NCBI RefSeq assembly: GCF_001514265.1
Contig: NZ_KQ948992.1
Location: forward strand, 1-64,000
Source: Streptomyces resistomycificus
GTDB taxonomy: Bacteria > Actinomycetota > Actinomycetes > Streptomycetales > Streptomycetaceae
Direction of reading: 5' to 3'
Length of the DNA: 64,000 bases
Shown here: positions 8,920-16,681 of the stretch, piece after piece
Position numbering within the stretch: the first letter of the stretch is position 1
How the letters are laid out: every line of letters starts with the position of its first letter
The notes under the pieces: model-generated
Databases searched by the model: none
Told to the model about the DNA's origin: nothing
The model's input: the letters and a program-made list of their open reading frames with translations, nothing else
Program-made: the position numbers and the translations under genes

Positions 8920-10265
8920 CGCCCTTCACCTCCCGTGCGGTTGGTACTGCTGTTGCGGGTGTTGCCTGCGTGCGGGCTGTTCATGGGGCTGTTGCCCGTA
9001 CGGGGCGCGGGTGCGGCGGAGGGGACAGATCCGCCGCCTCCGTTCGGGGTGCGGGCGCTGTGCGCGGCGACTCCGCCGGATGCGGGGTTGCTCGGGCGGG
9101 CACCGCTGGATCCGCCCTGGCCGCCGTTGTTGTCGGCGCGGGTGGAGTGGGTCTTGATTCCCTGGGCGACCAGGGTCGCGGGGGAGCTGATGACGGCCGC
9201 GGCCTTGCCCTCGGCTCCCTGCATGATGCGGTTGCTGCGGGAGTTCGCGATCTCGTCGCCGAAGCCGGGGACGAAGCGGTAGATCATCGCGCTGGCGAAG
9301 ATCGCGAGCAGGATGATGGCGAGGCCGGAGACCACGGCGGAGAAGGCGTCGGGGCCGTCGTCGGCGGACAGGGCGCCCGCCAGGCCCAGCACGATCACGA
9401 TGACGGGCTTCACCAGGATGACGGCGATCATGATGCCCGCCCAGCGGCGGACGTGGCCCCACAGGTTCTTGTCGACGAGGCCGGCGTACACGACGGTGCC
9501 GAGCAGGGCGCCGACGTAGAGCAGGGCCGCCCGGATGACCAGCTCCAGCCACAGGACTCCGGCGGCGAGGATGCTGACCAGGGACACGACGATCAGCATG
9601 ATCGGGCCGCCGCCGATGTCCTCGCCCTTCTCGAGGGCGCCGGAGAAGGTGCCGAAGAAGGTGTCCGTCTGGTCGCCGGTGGTCTTCGCCAGGACCTCTG
9701 AGACGCCGTCCGTCGCCGAGACGACCGTGTAGAGGATCAGGGGCGTGAAGGCGGACGCGAGCACGGTCAGCCAGAGGAACCCGATCGCCTCCGAGATGGC
9801 GGTGGTGACGGGGACGCCGCGCACGGCCCGCTTGGCGACGGCCAGCAGCCACAGCAGGAGGGTCAGGATCGTCGAGGCGGCGAACACCACGGCGTACTGC
9901 TGCAGGAACTTCGGGTTCGTGAAGTCGACGTTCGCGGTGTCCTGCACGGCCTCACTGAGCTTGTCGACGGTCCACGCGGCGGCGTCGGCACAGCCCTTGG
10001 CGAGGGAGGAGAGGGGGTCGAGGGTGCTGGTGGGGTCGAGGGAGCCGGAGCGTCCGGTGCCGGTGGAACCGCTGCCGTCCTCGCAGTACTCCTTGGCGGG
10101 GCCGATCAAGAGGTCGCAGGGGTTGTTGCTCGCCGACGGCGTAGGCGTGGGTGTGGGCGTAGGAGTCGGTGCCGCGACAGCGCGGGTGGCCAGCAGGACG
10201 ACGGCTGTCTGTACGGCGGCGACGAGGCCGGTGAGCTTGAGTACGCGGCTGGGGCTACCGGGCAT
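8916..10265 (-). CDS. VirB6/TrbL-like polytopic membrane protein
   Basis: This 449-residue protein begins with a signal-like helix (residues 8-31) and a Thr-Pro repeat (PTPTPTPTPTP). An extracytoplasmic stretch with three Cys residues follows, then about five or six transmembrane helices between residues 125 and 355. The last 80 residues are polar, Gly/Ser/Asn-rich and presumably disordered. Size, topology and position match the VirB6/TrbL inner-membrane channel component. The ATG at 10265 was chosen because it overlaps the upstream stop by 11 bp and gives an intact signal sequence. Confidence 0.83.
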   Translation of the reverse strand: MPGSPSRVLKLTGLVAAVQTAVVLLATRAVAAPTPTPTPTPTPSASNNPCDLLIGPAKEYCEDGSGSTGTGRSGSLDPTSTLDPLSSLAKGCADAAAWTVDKLSEAVQDTANVDFTNPKFLQQYAVVFAASTILTLLLWLLAVAKRAVRGVPVTTAISEAIGFLWLTVLASAFTPLILYTVVSATDGVSEVLAKTTGDQTDTFFGTFSGALEKGEDIGGGPIMLIVVSLVSILAAGVLWLELVIRAALLYVGALLGTVVYAGLVDKNLWGHVRRWAGIMIAVILVKPVIVIVLGLAGALSADDGPDAFSAVVSGLAIILLAIFASAMIYRFVPGFGDEIANSRSNRIMQGAEGKAAAVISSPATLVAQGIKTHSTRADNNGGQGGSSGARPSNPASGGVAAHSARTPNGGGGSVPSAAPAPRTGNSPMNSPHAGNTRNSSTNRTGGEGR

Positions 10266-11064
10266 AAGTGAACCCTCCGTACTCCTCGACGGCCTTGCTG
10301 ATTGCGTCGGAACTGGCGGCTCTGTCGTCCCCCGGCACCGGGGCCGGGCCGTTCGACTGTGTGTCCGCGGTGATCTTCCAGTCGCCATCGGCCCACTGCA
10401 GGTCGAAGGTCCACGTCTTCCACGTCGAGCTGACGGGGTCGGTGGAGTTCTCGCCGGACATGCCGATGAGGCCCATGTACCAGACCGCCACCTTGGCACT
10501 GGTGTCGCTGAACTGCTCGACCTTGGTGCCCACGGGAACGGTACGGGAGACGAAGGTGCTGCCCTCGGGGGCGTTGCCGTTCGCGTCGAGGCCCATCTTG
10601 CTGAGGAAGTCCGCCGAATACGCCTGGTCCATGGCGCTCTGCAGCTTCGCCGCTGCGGCGGGTGTGTAGATGCCGTTGACGATGGAGTGCCGGGAGTCCT
10701 TGCTGAACATGCCAGTCGACCCCAGCGTCACCGCGTAGTTCGCCGCCGCGCTCTGCGCACCCTTCTCGTCCTGGGCGAAGCCCGACTGGACCGGGCGGTC
10801 CCCGCTCGCCGCCGTGCTCGCTGCGTCCGGCTGGGAGCCCGTGTTGTCGGAGGGGGCGGCGGAATCGTCGCTTCCGCGGTTCGCGAAGGCGATCGCGGCG
10901 ATCAGGAGGACGATGACGCCGACGACCGTGACCAGGCTGCGTGAGGACGAGCGGCCGCGTCGTGGGCCGCCGTACGCGTCGCCGTCGCGGTCGGGCAGGC
11001 GGGTGCGGGTCTGGCCCGTGCCGCCGTACCCGCCGGAGGTCTCCTGTTCGTCACCGAGACTCAT
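10255..11064 (-). CDS. VirB8/TcpC-like single-pass membrane protein
   Basis: This 269-residue protein has a charged N-terminus, one membrane helix (about residues 42-62, LVTVVGVIVLLIAAIAFA) and a Ser/Asp-rich spacer. A C-terminal globular domain of about 150 residues has the alternating pattern of an NTF2-like fold. That architecture is typical of VirB8-like scaffold proteins of Gram-positive secretion systems. Assignment rests on topology and operon position, not clear sequence identity. The ATG at 11064 gives a compact N-terminus. Confidence 0.72.
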   Translation of the reverse strand: MSLGDEQETSGGYGGTGQTRTRLPDRDGDAYGGPRRGRSSSRSLVTVVGVIVLLIAAIAFANRGSDDSAAPSDNTGSQPDAASTAASGDRPVQSGFAQDEKGAQSAAANYAVTLGSTGMFSKDSRHSIVNGIYTPAAAAKLQSAMDQAYSADFLSKMGLDANGNAPEGSTFVSRTVPVGTKVEQFSDTSAKVAVWYMGLIGMSGENSTDPVSSTWKTWTFDLQWADGDWKITADTQSNGPAPVPGDDRAASSDAISKAVEEYGGFTYAR

Positions 11065-11262
11065 GCCGCGAACGCCCCCTCGACGTCGTGCGGAAACGCG
11101 TACGAGTACGACGGTAGCCGTGCTGGTTCCCGCGCGGGCGCGGTGTGGTGACTCGACATCAGGGAAACGCAACCTCAGCCGGTGGGCACGACGGACGGGT
11201 GGGGTAGAGGGGGCACCGGGCGCGCCCGGCCGGACTGGAGGTGCGTCGACCGGACGCCGTAC

Positions 11263-11571
11263 CTAGACGGCCATGCCGTACACGATGGTGAACAGCGTGC
11301 CGAGTGAGCCGATGATGAAGACCCCGGTCAGGCCCGCGATGATGAGTCCCTTGCCCTGTTCCGCGCTGAAGGTGTCCCGGAGGGCGGTCGCACCGATGCG
11401 CTGCTTGGCCGCACCCCAGATGGCGATGCCGAGGCAGAGCAGGATGGCCACCGCCATCACGACCTCGATCATCACCTTCGCCTCGTTGCCCAGGCTGCCG
11501 AAGGGGCCCCAGTCCGGAGCGATCCCCCCGATGATGGTGTTGATGTCTCCCTCGTCGGCCGCAAAGAGCAT
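11263..11571 (-). CDS. Small two-helix membrane protein, VirB2/TrbC pilin-like
   Basis: This 102-residue protein has two hydrophobic helices (about residues 34-53 and 73-98) joined by a basic loop (WGAAKQRIGATALRD). It has a short acidic N-terminus and ends at MAV. Two close helices with a positively charged loop and first position in a translocon operon are the features of VirB2/TrbC-type subunits. It lacks a long cleavable signal peptide, so a pilin role is uncertain. A 198-bp gap separates it from the VirB8-like gene. Confidence 0.75.
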   Translation of the reverse strand: MLFAADEGDINTIIGGIAPDWGPFGSLGNEAKVMIEVVMAVAILLCLGIAIWGAAKQRIGATALRDTFSAEQGKGLIIAGLTGVFIIGSLGTLFTIVYGMAV

Positions 11572-11866
11572 GTAAAGTCACCGCCCCTGGTGGGTAGTTA
11601 CGCGTCCCCCTGCATCGGCGCAGAGGTCAGTCCTCATTCTCGCCGACAATGTCGCTGCCGTATGTCGACTTGGCGTCATCAGTTGGCGGGTTTCGTACGA
11701 ATACCCTGTCAGGAATCGTATCGTCACTCTGTGTATCACGGCAGGTCACGCCGGGCAACGAGGCCTGAGCGGAACCTGTCGTGTGGTTCCGTCGTTGACC
11801 CCTTTCACCCTCTGGCACGGTGGGTGACGGCCAGTCGGGTGAGTGGTCGGGACGATGGTCTCATGG
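11572..11866. other. Upstream region of the translocon operon, no gene seen
   Basis: The spacer between the first translocon gene and the hairpin at 11867 shows no convincing reading frame. It is richer in A/T than its surroundings, particularly 11640-11745, as expected of a promoter region. It holds the BldD-like site described separately. I could not assign -10 and -35 elements with confidence. Confidence 0.5.
11724..11736. promoter_or_regulatory. Candidate BldD-type box
   Basis: The sequence TCACTCTGTGTAT matches 12 of 13 positions of the published BldD pattern TNACNC(A/T)GNGTNA. It lies about 155 bp upstream of the first translocon gene. BldD is the c-di-GMP-dependent repressor of Streptomyces development. 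A single near-match is weak evidence, because degenerate patterns recur by chance. Confidence 0.3.
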
Positions 11867-11901
11867 CGAAAGGGCCGCGGCTGGATGCCGTGGCCCTTTC
11901 G
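11867..11901 (-). terminator. Hairpin downstream of the S53 peptidase gene
   Basis: The arms 11867-11880 and 11888-11901 pair over 14 bp with one G-U wobble around a 7-base loop. The hairpin is 58 bp past the S53 stop codon. There is no long U-tract, which is common for streptomycete terminators. Confidence 0.65.
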
Positions 11902-11959
11902 TCCCCATGCCGCCCGTGGGCCCCCACGGCCCACTGAGGCGAGTTCTGTTGACTGGCGG

Positions 11960-13294
11960 TCAGCCGGTGAAGGCGGCGGTGCCCTCCGGGGTGCCCAAGC
12001 CGGTGGGGCCGTCGTACCCGGACGTGGCGGTGCAGAAGTAGCTCGTGGAGCAGGAGCCGTTGTTGCCGGAGGTCACGTCGTTGAGCGCGGAGGTGCCGGC
12101 CGCGCCGTACGGGTACTGGGCGGGGTAGTCGGTGCTGCCCGGGGTGCCGGCGAGGGCGTAGACGCCCGCGATGATGGGCGAGGAGGCGCTGGTGCCGCCG
12201 AAGGTGTACCAGCCCGCGGTGACGCCGTAGGAGTCGTAGACCGAGACGCCCGTCGCGGGGTCGGCGACGGCCGAGACGTCCGAGATCATCCGCTTGGTGC
12301 AGCCGGTGTCGGTCTGCCAGCTCGGCTTCGCGTCGTACTTGGAGCAGCCCGAGCCGGTGCCCTCGGTGGTGCTGGTCTTCCACACGCTCTCGGTCCAGCC
12401 GCGGGTGGTGGAGGAGGTGGAGAGTTTGGTGCCGCCGACGGAGGTGACGTACTTGGAGGCGGCCGGGTATTCGGCGCCGTAGGCGGAGTCGCCGGCGCTG
12501 ACGGTGATGGCGACGCCGGGGTGGTTGAAGTACGAGGAGTCGTACGACGTGTCCGTCGAGGACTCCGAGCCGCCGTAGCTGTTGGAGACGAACTTGGCGC
12601 CGAGCTTGACGGCCTCGTTCACGGCCGTGCCGAGGTTGGCCATGCTGGCGGAGGAGGCCTCGACGAGCGTGATGTTGCAGTTCGGGCAGGTGGCGCTGGC
12701 CATGTCAAGGTCGAGGGAGATCTCCTCGGCCCAGCCGCTGTCGGCGGAGGGGAGGGAGGTCGTGGAGCCGGTCTGGCTGACCTTCTTGAAGCAGCCGTTG
12801 GCCGTGGTGCAGGTGGAGAGGCCGTAGTACGAGCGGTACTTCGCGAGGTCGGCCTCGGCGTTCGGGTCGTCGTACGCGTCGACGATCGCGATGGTCTCGC
12901 CGGAACCCTTTGAGGAGGCGGCGGAGCTCAGGCCGTAGGCGGACTGGAGGTCGGACGGGCCGTAACCGGAGGGGGTCGAGGCGTCGGCGGCCTTCGGGGT
13001 GACGCCGTCCTCCTTGGCTTCCCGCTTCTGGAAGGCGGTGAGGCCACCGGTCACACGCAGGGAGTTACAGGCCAGTTCGCCCTTCTTCTTGGGCGTGGCG
13101 CAGGGGGTGGCCGACCAGGTGACCTTGGAGGAGGTGGTCTTGGCGGCGACCGCGGTGGTCACCTCGGGGGTGGCGCTCGCTTGGGCCGCGGTGCCGAGTC
13201 CGGCGAACACGAGCGCGGCGGTGGCCGCTGCGGCGGAACCCATACGGGTCCATCTGCGGCGCTTGGTGGGGGTGTTGGGGGGTTGCGTACGCAA
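11960..13294 (-). CDS. Secreted S53 family (sedolisin-like) serine peptidase
   Basis: This 444-residue protein begins with a basic n-region and a hydrophobic stretch ending at AQA|SAT, so it is exported. The peptidase domain has the Glu/Asp pair in SGWAEEISLDLDMA and the nucleophile in GGTSASSP, as in the sedolisin family; ISDVSAVADP lies nearby. The usual long pro-domain is much reduced. The start is a TTG at 13294, preceded at 7 bases by a perfect AGGAGG (13302-13307), which decides it. No partner genes are obvious; it probably degrades extracellular protein. Confidence 0.9.
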   Translation of the reverse strand: MRTQPPNTPTKRRRWTRMGSAAAATAALVFAGLGTAAQASATPEVTTAVAAKTTSSKVTWSATPCATPKKKGELACNSLRVTGGLTAFQKREAKEDGVTPKAADASTPSGYGPSDLQSAYGLSSAASSKGSGETIAIVDAYDDPNAEADLAKYRSYYGLSTCTTANGCFKKVSQTGSTTSLPSADSGWAEEISLDLDMASATCPNCNITLVEASSASMANLGTAVNEAVKLGAKFVSNSYGGSESSTDTSYDSSYFNHPGVAITVSAGDSAYGAEYPAASKYVTSVGGTKLSTSSTTRGWTESVWKTSTTEGTGSGCSKYDAKPSWQTDTGCTKRMISDVSAVADPATGVSVYDSYGVTAGWYTFGGTSASSPIIAGVYALAGTPGSTDYPAQYPYGAAGTSALNDVTSGNNGSCSTSYFCTATSGYDGPTGLGTPEGTAAFTG

Positions 13295-13307
13295 CGTACA
13301 GCCTCCT
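13282..13307 (-). promoter_or_regulatory. Shine-Dalgarno and palindrome at the S53 start
   Basis: AGGAGG (13302-13307, minus strand) sits 7 bases before the TTG start. The perfect 14-bp palindrome GTTGCGTACGCAAC (13282-13295) covers the start codon itself. It could be an operator or an RNA hairpin limiting initiation. Confidence 0.55.
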
Positions 13308-13570
13308 GAGAGTGGTGGACAGGGGCAGTGCGGGTGGTGATGCCACCGGTACGCGGTCCCCGGCAGCGGGCGGCGGCCCGCCGACGACTGTGCTCTTGTT
13401 CAGTACGTGACAACAAGACGAGCTGCGGAATCCTGACTTCCGCCATACCGAAAGGGGTTGGGGGATTGCTGATCAATGGCTGGGCGATGGAGGGGGGATG
13501 GGTGCGCCTTGACTCGGCGCACAGTGGATCCACAGCCTGTGCACAGCCTTTCGCGGGCGTCCGGTGCCGG

Positions 13571-13951
13571 TCACGGCCAGGTCCGTGCCTGCGCGTCGAA
13601 GTACTCCGGGTCGCTGTGTACGGGGATCACGCACACCAAGTGGCCGCCGGGGGCGCGTAGTACGTGGCACTCCAGCCACTGCGCGATCTGTGTCGCGCCC
13701 AGGCCGAGCAGGCGGGCGGTCTCCGCCTCCACGTCGTCGGTCTCGATGTCCACGTGGTAGCGGGGGGCGTCGTCGACGGCCTGGATCGCGGTGACGATTC
13801 CGGGGATCGCCCCGTGCAGCATCGTGAACTGGTCCTCCGACGGGTCCGGCCGGGCGTCGGCCCCGAGCGCGGCCGACCAGAACTCCGCCGCCTGGGCGGC
13901 CTCCTGCTTCGGGGTGTCGAGCAGGATCGCGTAGACGCGGCTTCTATGCAT
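13571..13951 (-). CDS. VOC (glyoxalase/bleomycin-resistance) superfamily protein
   Basis: This 126-residue single-domain protein shows the paired beta-alpha-beta-beta-beta pattern of the vicinal oxygen chelate fold. Candidate metal or ligand residues lie in YHVDIETDD and GGHLVCVIP. The substrate is unknown. The ATG at 13951 is preferred because the family begins with RVYAILLDTP; a GTG at 13963 would add four residues. Either start overlaps the end of the DUF397 gene, so it may be cotranscribed with the XRE module. Confidence 0.85.
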   Translation of the reverse strand: MHRSRVYAILLDTPKQEAAQAAEFWSAALGADARPDPSEDQFTMLHGAIPGIVTAIQAVDDAPRYHVDIETDDVEAETARLLGLGATQIAQWLECHVLRAPGGHLVCVIPVHSDPEYFDAQARTWP

Positions 13952-14198
13952 CGGGTCGCTCACCGTCCGATCCGTTCACGAAGTGGTCGAACTCGCCTGC
14001 CTGTACGCCGAGTACGAAGGCGTCCCACTTGCGGCGGTTCGTGGTGACCACGTTGTCCGGGGCGCTGGTCTCGCGGAGGTAGACGGGGGCGTCGCCGTCG
14101 TCACCCTCGCCGAAGGCGATCTCGATCCAGGGGCCGGGGCCGGTTGCCTCCGGCGGGGCAGCGCGGGTCCAGGTGAGGTCGGTCGGGATGTCGCTCAA
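13944..14198 (-). CDS. DUF397 protein (second of a tandem pair)
   Basis: This 84-residue acidic protein carries the DUF397 pattern, including PVYLRETSAPDNVVTTNRRKWDAFVLGVQAGEFD. The TTG start at 14198 forms a TTGA overlap with the stop of the preceding DUF397 gene and has AAGGAAA upstream. DUF397 proteins accompany XRE regulators in streptomycetes and probably form a toxin-antitoxin-like or regulator-modulator pair; the mechanism is not settled. Confidence 0.82.
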   Translation of the reverse strand: MSDIPTDLTWTRAAPPEATGPGPWIEIAFGEGDDGDAPVYLRETSAPDNVVTTNRRKWDAFVLGVQAGEFDHFVNGSDGERPDA

Positions 14199-14380
14199 CG
14201 GGGGGTTTCCTTCTTCAGCGCGGCGAGGAGGGCGTCGAAGGTGGCGGGGTGGGCATCGAGTATCGCCCCGCGAGGGTCTGTGCTTTCGGTGAGGTGAATC
14301 GTTCCCTCGGATGCGGCGACGTGGACGCAGGACTCGCCTTCGCCGCAGTAGGAGGACTTCTGCCAGGTGGCGTGGGACAT
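14195..14380 (-). CDS. DUF397 protein (first of a tandem pair)
   Basis: This 61-residue protein has the hallmark start SHATWQKSSYCGEGESCVHV and later DPRGAILDAHPATFDALL. It begins 9 bp after the XRE regulator stop and overlaps the next DUF397 gene. The XRE + DUF397 + ATP-binding protein set here is the whiJ/abaA-type arrangement repeated many times in Streptomyces genomes. Confidence 0.88.
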   Translation of the reverse strand: MSHATWQKSSYCGEGESCVHVAASEGTIHLTESTDPRGAILDAHPATFDALLAALKKETPR

Positions 14381-14389
14381 GTCTGCCTC

Positions 14390-15241
14390 TCAGAGGGTCC
14401 GGACGATGGTGTGGATGAGGGCTCGTGACTCGGGTTCGGTCAGGCTGAGGGTCATCAGGCGGTCGAGGACCCGGCGGTACTTGTCGAGTTGTGCCTCGGC
14501 GTTCAGCAGGGCGATGCCGTGGGACTGGTCGAGCTGGACGGTGTCGAGTTGAGGCACGGTCCCGTGGACGTAGTAGATGGGCTGGCCCGCACCCGGGTAG
14601 CCGCCGGCGTCGAACGGGATGACGTGGATCGTCATGTGGGAGTGGTCGCTCATCTTCAGCAGGTGTTCGAGCTGCTGCCGGGTGACGTCCCGCCCGCCGA
14701 ACCGCATGCGCAGGGCTGCCTCGTGGATGATCGCCCGATAGGGGACCGGCGCTTCGTGGAAGAGCGCCGCCTGGCGCTTGATGCGGAAGGACGCGCGGTG
14801 GTCGATCTCGTCGGGCGAGAGCTCCGGCACGACCTGGTGGAACACCGCGCGGGCGTGGTCCGGCGTCTGCAACAGGCCCGGGATGCCCGAGGTGTGGGCG
14901 GTGCGCAGGGCGGTGCCGTGCGACTCCAGCTCGGCCAGGTCCAGCAGTCCTGACGGCAGGATCTCCCGGTACTCCTCCCACCAGCCCCGCTTGCGTTCGC
15001 CGGTCATCCCGGCGATGGCCTCGACCAGTTCCTTGTCGGGGCACTCGTACTGGCAGGCCATGGTGCGCACCCGGTCGGCGCTCACCGCGAGGCGGCCGGT
15101 CTCCATGTTGCTGACCTGGGCCTGCTTGATGCCGAGGAGGCGGGACGCTTCCGTCGACGTCAGGCCTGCGTGCTCACGGAGCTTGCGCAGCTCGGCACCG
15201 AAACGGAGTTGTCGTGCCGTCGGGTTGGTCCTCACGGGCAT
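14390..15241 (-). CDS. XRE-family regulator with DUF5753 domain
   Basis: This 283-residue regulator has an N-terminal helix-turn-helix (about residues 12-65, including STEASRLLGIKQAQVSNMETGR). A DUF5753 domain follows (about 95-280), with IPGLLQTPDHARAVF and MTIHVIPFDAGGYPG. The ATG at 15241 has GGAGG about 10 bases upstream; a much longer frame is open but has no support. Together with the two DUF397 genes and the divergent ATP-binding protein it forms a developmental-type regulatory module. Confidence 0.93.
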   Translation of the reverse strand: MPVRTNPTARQLRFGAELRKLREHAGLTSTEASRLLGIKQAQVSNMETGRLAVSADRVRTMACQYECPDKELVEAIAGMTGERKRGWWEEYREILPSGLLDLAELESHGTALRTAHTSGIPGLLQTPDHARAVFHQVVPELSPDEIDHRASFRIKRQAALFHEAPVPYRAIIHEAALRMRFGGRDVTRQQLEHLLKMSDHSHMTIHVIPFDAGGYPGAGQPIYYVHGTVPQLDTVQLDQSHGIALLNAEAQLDKYRRVLDRLMTLSLTEPESRALIHTIVRTL

Positions 15242-15313
15242 GCCCGTCGCTCCTCCGTACTGCCTGTCACCCGCAGGAGTGGTTGCAGCAATTCTCAGTC
15301 CAACTGGGATGAA

Positions 15314-15323
15314 GAATATATTC
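15314..15323. promoter_or_regulatory. A/T-rich palindrome in the XRE divergent region
   Basis: GAATATATTC is a perfect 10-bp palindrome in an unusually A/T-rich patch of the 200-bp divergent promoter region (15242-15441). It may be a -10 region or an operator of the XRE regulator. The evidence is positional only. Confidence 0.35.
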
Positions 15324-15441
15324 CCTGCCGCTACTTTGATTGCGGCGCCATCAGGCCCAGAAGCGCACCGTTCGACGGACCGGCATGCCACTGGGCAACC
15401 GCACGCATGTACCCAACTTCCGTCCGTGATCGGAGACTTCC

Positions 15442-15879
15442 GTGGCCACCGTATCCCCGTCCTGGGCCTACACCCTTCACCTCCCGCACGATCCGCGCGC
15501 ACCGGGTATCGCCCGCTCCACCCTCCGTACCGTCCTCGCCGCCCACGACCTCACCGCCCTCGCCCCGACCGTCGAACTCCTCGCCTCCGAACTGCTCACC
15601 AACGCCCACCTCCACACCCGTGGCCCCTACGCCCTCCGCCTGCGTGCGATGGAACCCGGGCGGCTCCGCGTCGCCGTGTGGGACGGCGATCCGCGCGTTC
15701 CGGCCGGGTTCGCCCGCGGCGGCGACGACCTGGACGCCGTACCGCCCGACTCCGCGGAGGGGGGCCGAGGGCTGTACCTGGTGCGGGCCTGCGCGGACTC
15801 GTGGGGCGCCTCCGTGCTGCGGGAGTCGGGGGCGTCGCAGGGTGGGAAGTCGTTGTGGGCGGAGTGCAGGCAGGGCTGA
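15442..15879 (+). CDS. HATPase_c-type ATP-binding regulatory protein
   Basis: This 145-residue protein resembles the anti-sigma (RsbW/SpoIIAB-like) ATPases that accompany XRE-DUF397 modules. The N-box is VELLASELLTNAHLHT at about residues 62-77. The G1-like region is VAVWDGDPRVP, and the G2-like region is GGRGLYLVRACADSWG. It has no dimerisation or sensor domain. It diverges from the XRE gene. Whether it acts as a sigma-factor kinase or only binds ATP is unknown. Confidence 0.87.
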   Translation: MATVSPSWAYTLHLPHDPRAPGIARSTLRTVLAAHDLTALAPTVELLASELLTNAHLHTRGPYALRLRAMEPGRLRVAVWDGDPRVPAGFARGGDDLDAVPPDSAEGGRGLYLVRACADSWGASVLRESGASQGGKSLWAECRQG

Positions 15880-15915
15880 CCGGGCTCTCACCTTCGTGCG
15901 GAACGCTGTGCCGCG

Positions 15916-16659
15916 ATGAAGCGCACGCCACGTCCTGTCCTCTACGCCGTCACCCTGCTGCTCGCCGTCACCTCCGCCTCCGAGGCTGCCGCCGACGACG
16001 GAGCCGGTCCGTTGGGGGTGACCGCCGTCGCCGTGGCGACCCCGCAGACCGCCCGTGTGGGGGCCCTGTTCGCCGCAGGCCGGCATTTCTGCACCGCGTC
16101 CGTCGTGGACAGCCCGGGCCGGAACCTCGTCGTCACCGCGGCGCACTGTCTTGACGGGAACTCGGGGAGTCTGGTGTTCGTGCCCGGGTACCGGGACGGG
16201 CACGCGCCGTTCGGGGCGTGGCGGGTGCGGCGGCGGTATCTGCCCGGCGGATGGGCCGAGGGGGAGGACGAGGACAGTGATGTCGCCTTCGCCGCCGTCG
16301 CCGAGCGGGGTGGGAAGGAGCTCGAGGACGCCGTCGGGGGCGGTAACCGGTTCGCCGCCGGAAGAGGGACCGGGGTGACCGCCGTGACCGTCACCGGATA
16401 TCCCGACTCCCGTGAGGTGCCGGTGCGCTGCACCAACAGGCCGACGTCGCACAGCCGTACGCAGCAGCGCATCGCGTGTCCCGGGTTCAGCGGGGGGACC
16501 AGCGGCAGTCCTTGGGTGAACGGGGGCGGGGAGGTGGTGGGAGTGCTGGGCGGGCACGAGGCGGGCGGGGCCACCGCGGATGTCTCCTACAGCGTGGTTC
16601 TGGGGGCGGAGGCGGCCTCGCTGTACCGGTCCGCGACAAAGGGCCCTGCGGCGAACTGA
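15916..16659 (+). CDS. Secreted trypsin-like serine protease
   Basis: This 247-residue protein has a signal peptide ending near ASEAAADD and a chymotrypsin-fold domain. The catalytic triad is visible as His in TAAHCL, Asp in DSDVAF and Ser in GGTSGSPW. Cys pairs around TASVV/AAHC and VRCTN/IACPG could form disulfides. It lies 36 bp after the ATP-binding protein gene and 22 bp before the kinase gene, so cotranscription is possible. Confidence 0.9.
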   Translation: MKRTPRPVLYAVTLLLAVTSASEAAADDGAGPLGVTAVAVATPQTARVGALFAAGRHFCTASVVDSPGRNLVVTAAHCLDGNSGSLVFVPGYRDGHAPFGAWRVRRRYLPGGWAEGEDEDSDVAFAAVAERGGKELEDAVGGGNRFAAGRGTGVTAVTVTGYPDSREVPVRCTNRPTSHSRTQQRIACPGFSGGTSGSPWVNGGGEVVGVLGGHEAGGATADVSYSVVLGAEAASLYRSATKGPAAN

Positions 16660-16681
16660 TCTCTGTGGCAGGGTCGGTTCG

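Noticed and set aside
4437..11571. Integrative conjugative element
   Set aside because: No integrase, relaxase, replication gene, tRNA or flanking repeat was found; the operon looks like resident chromosome.
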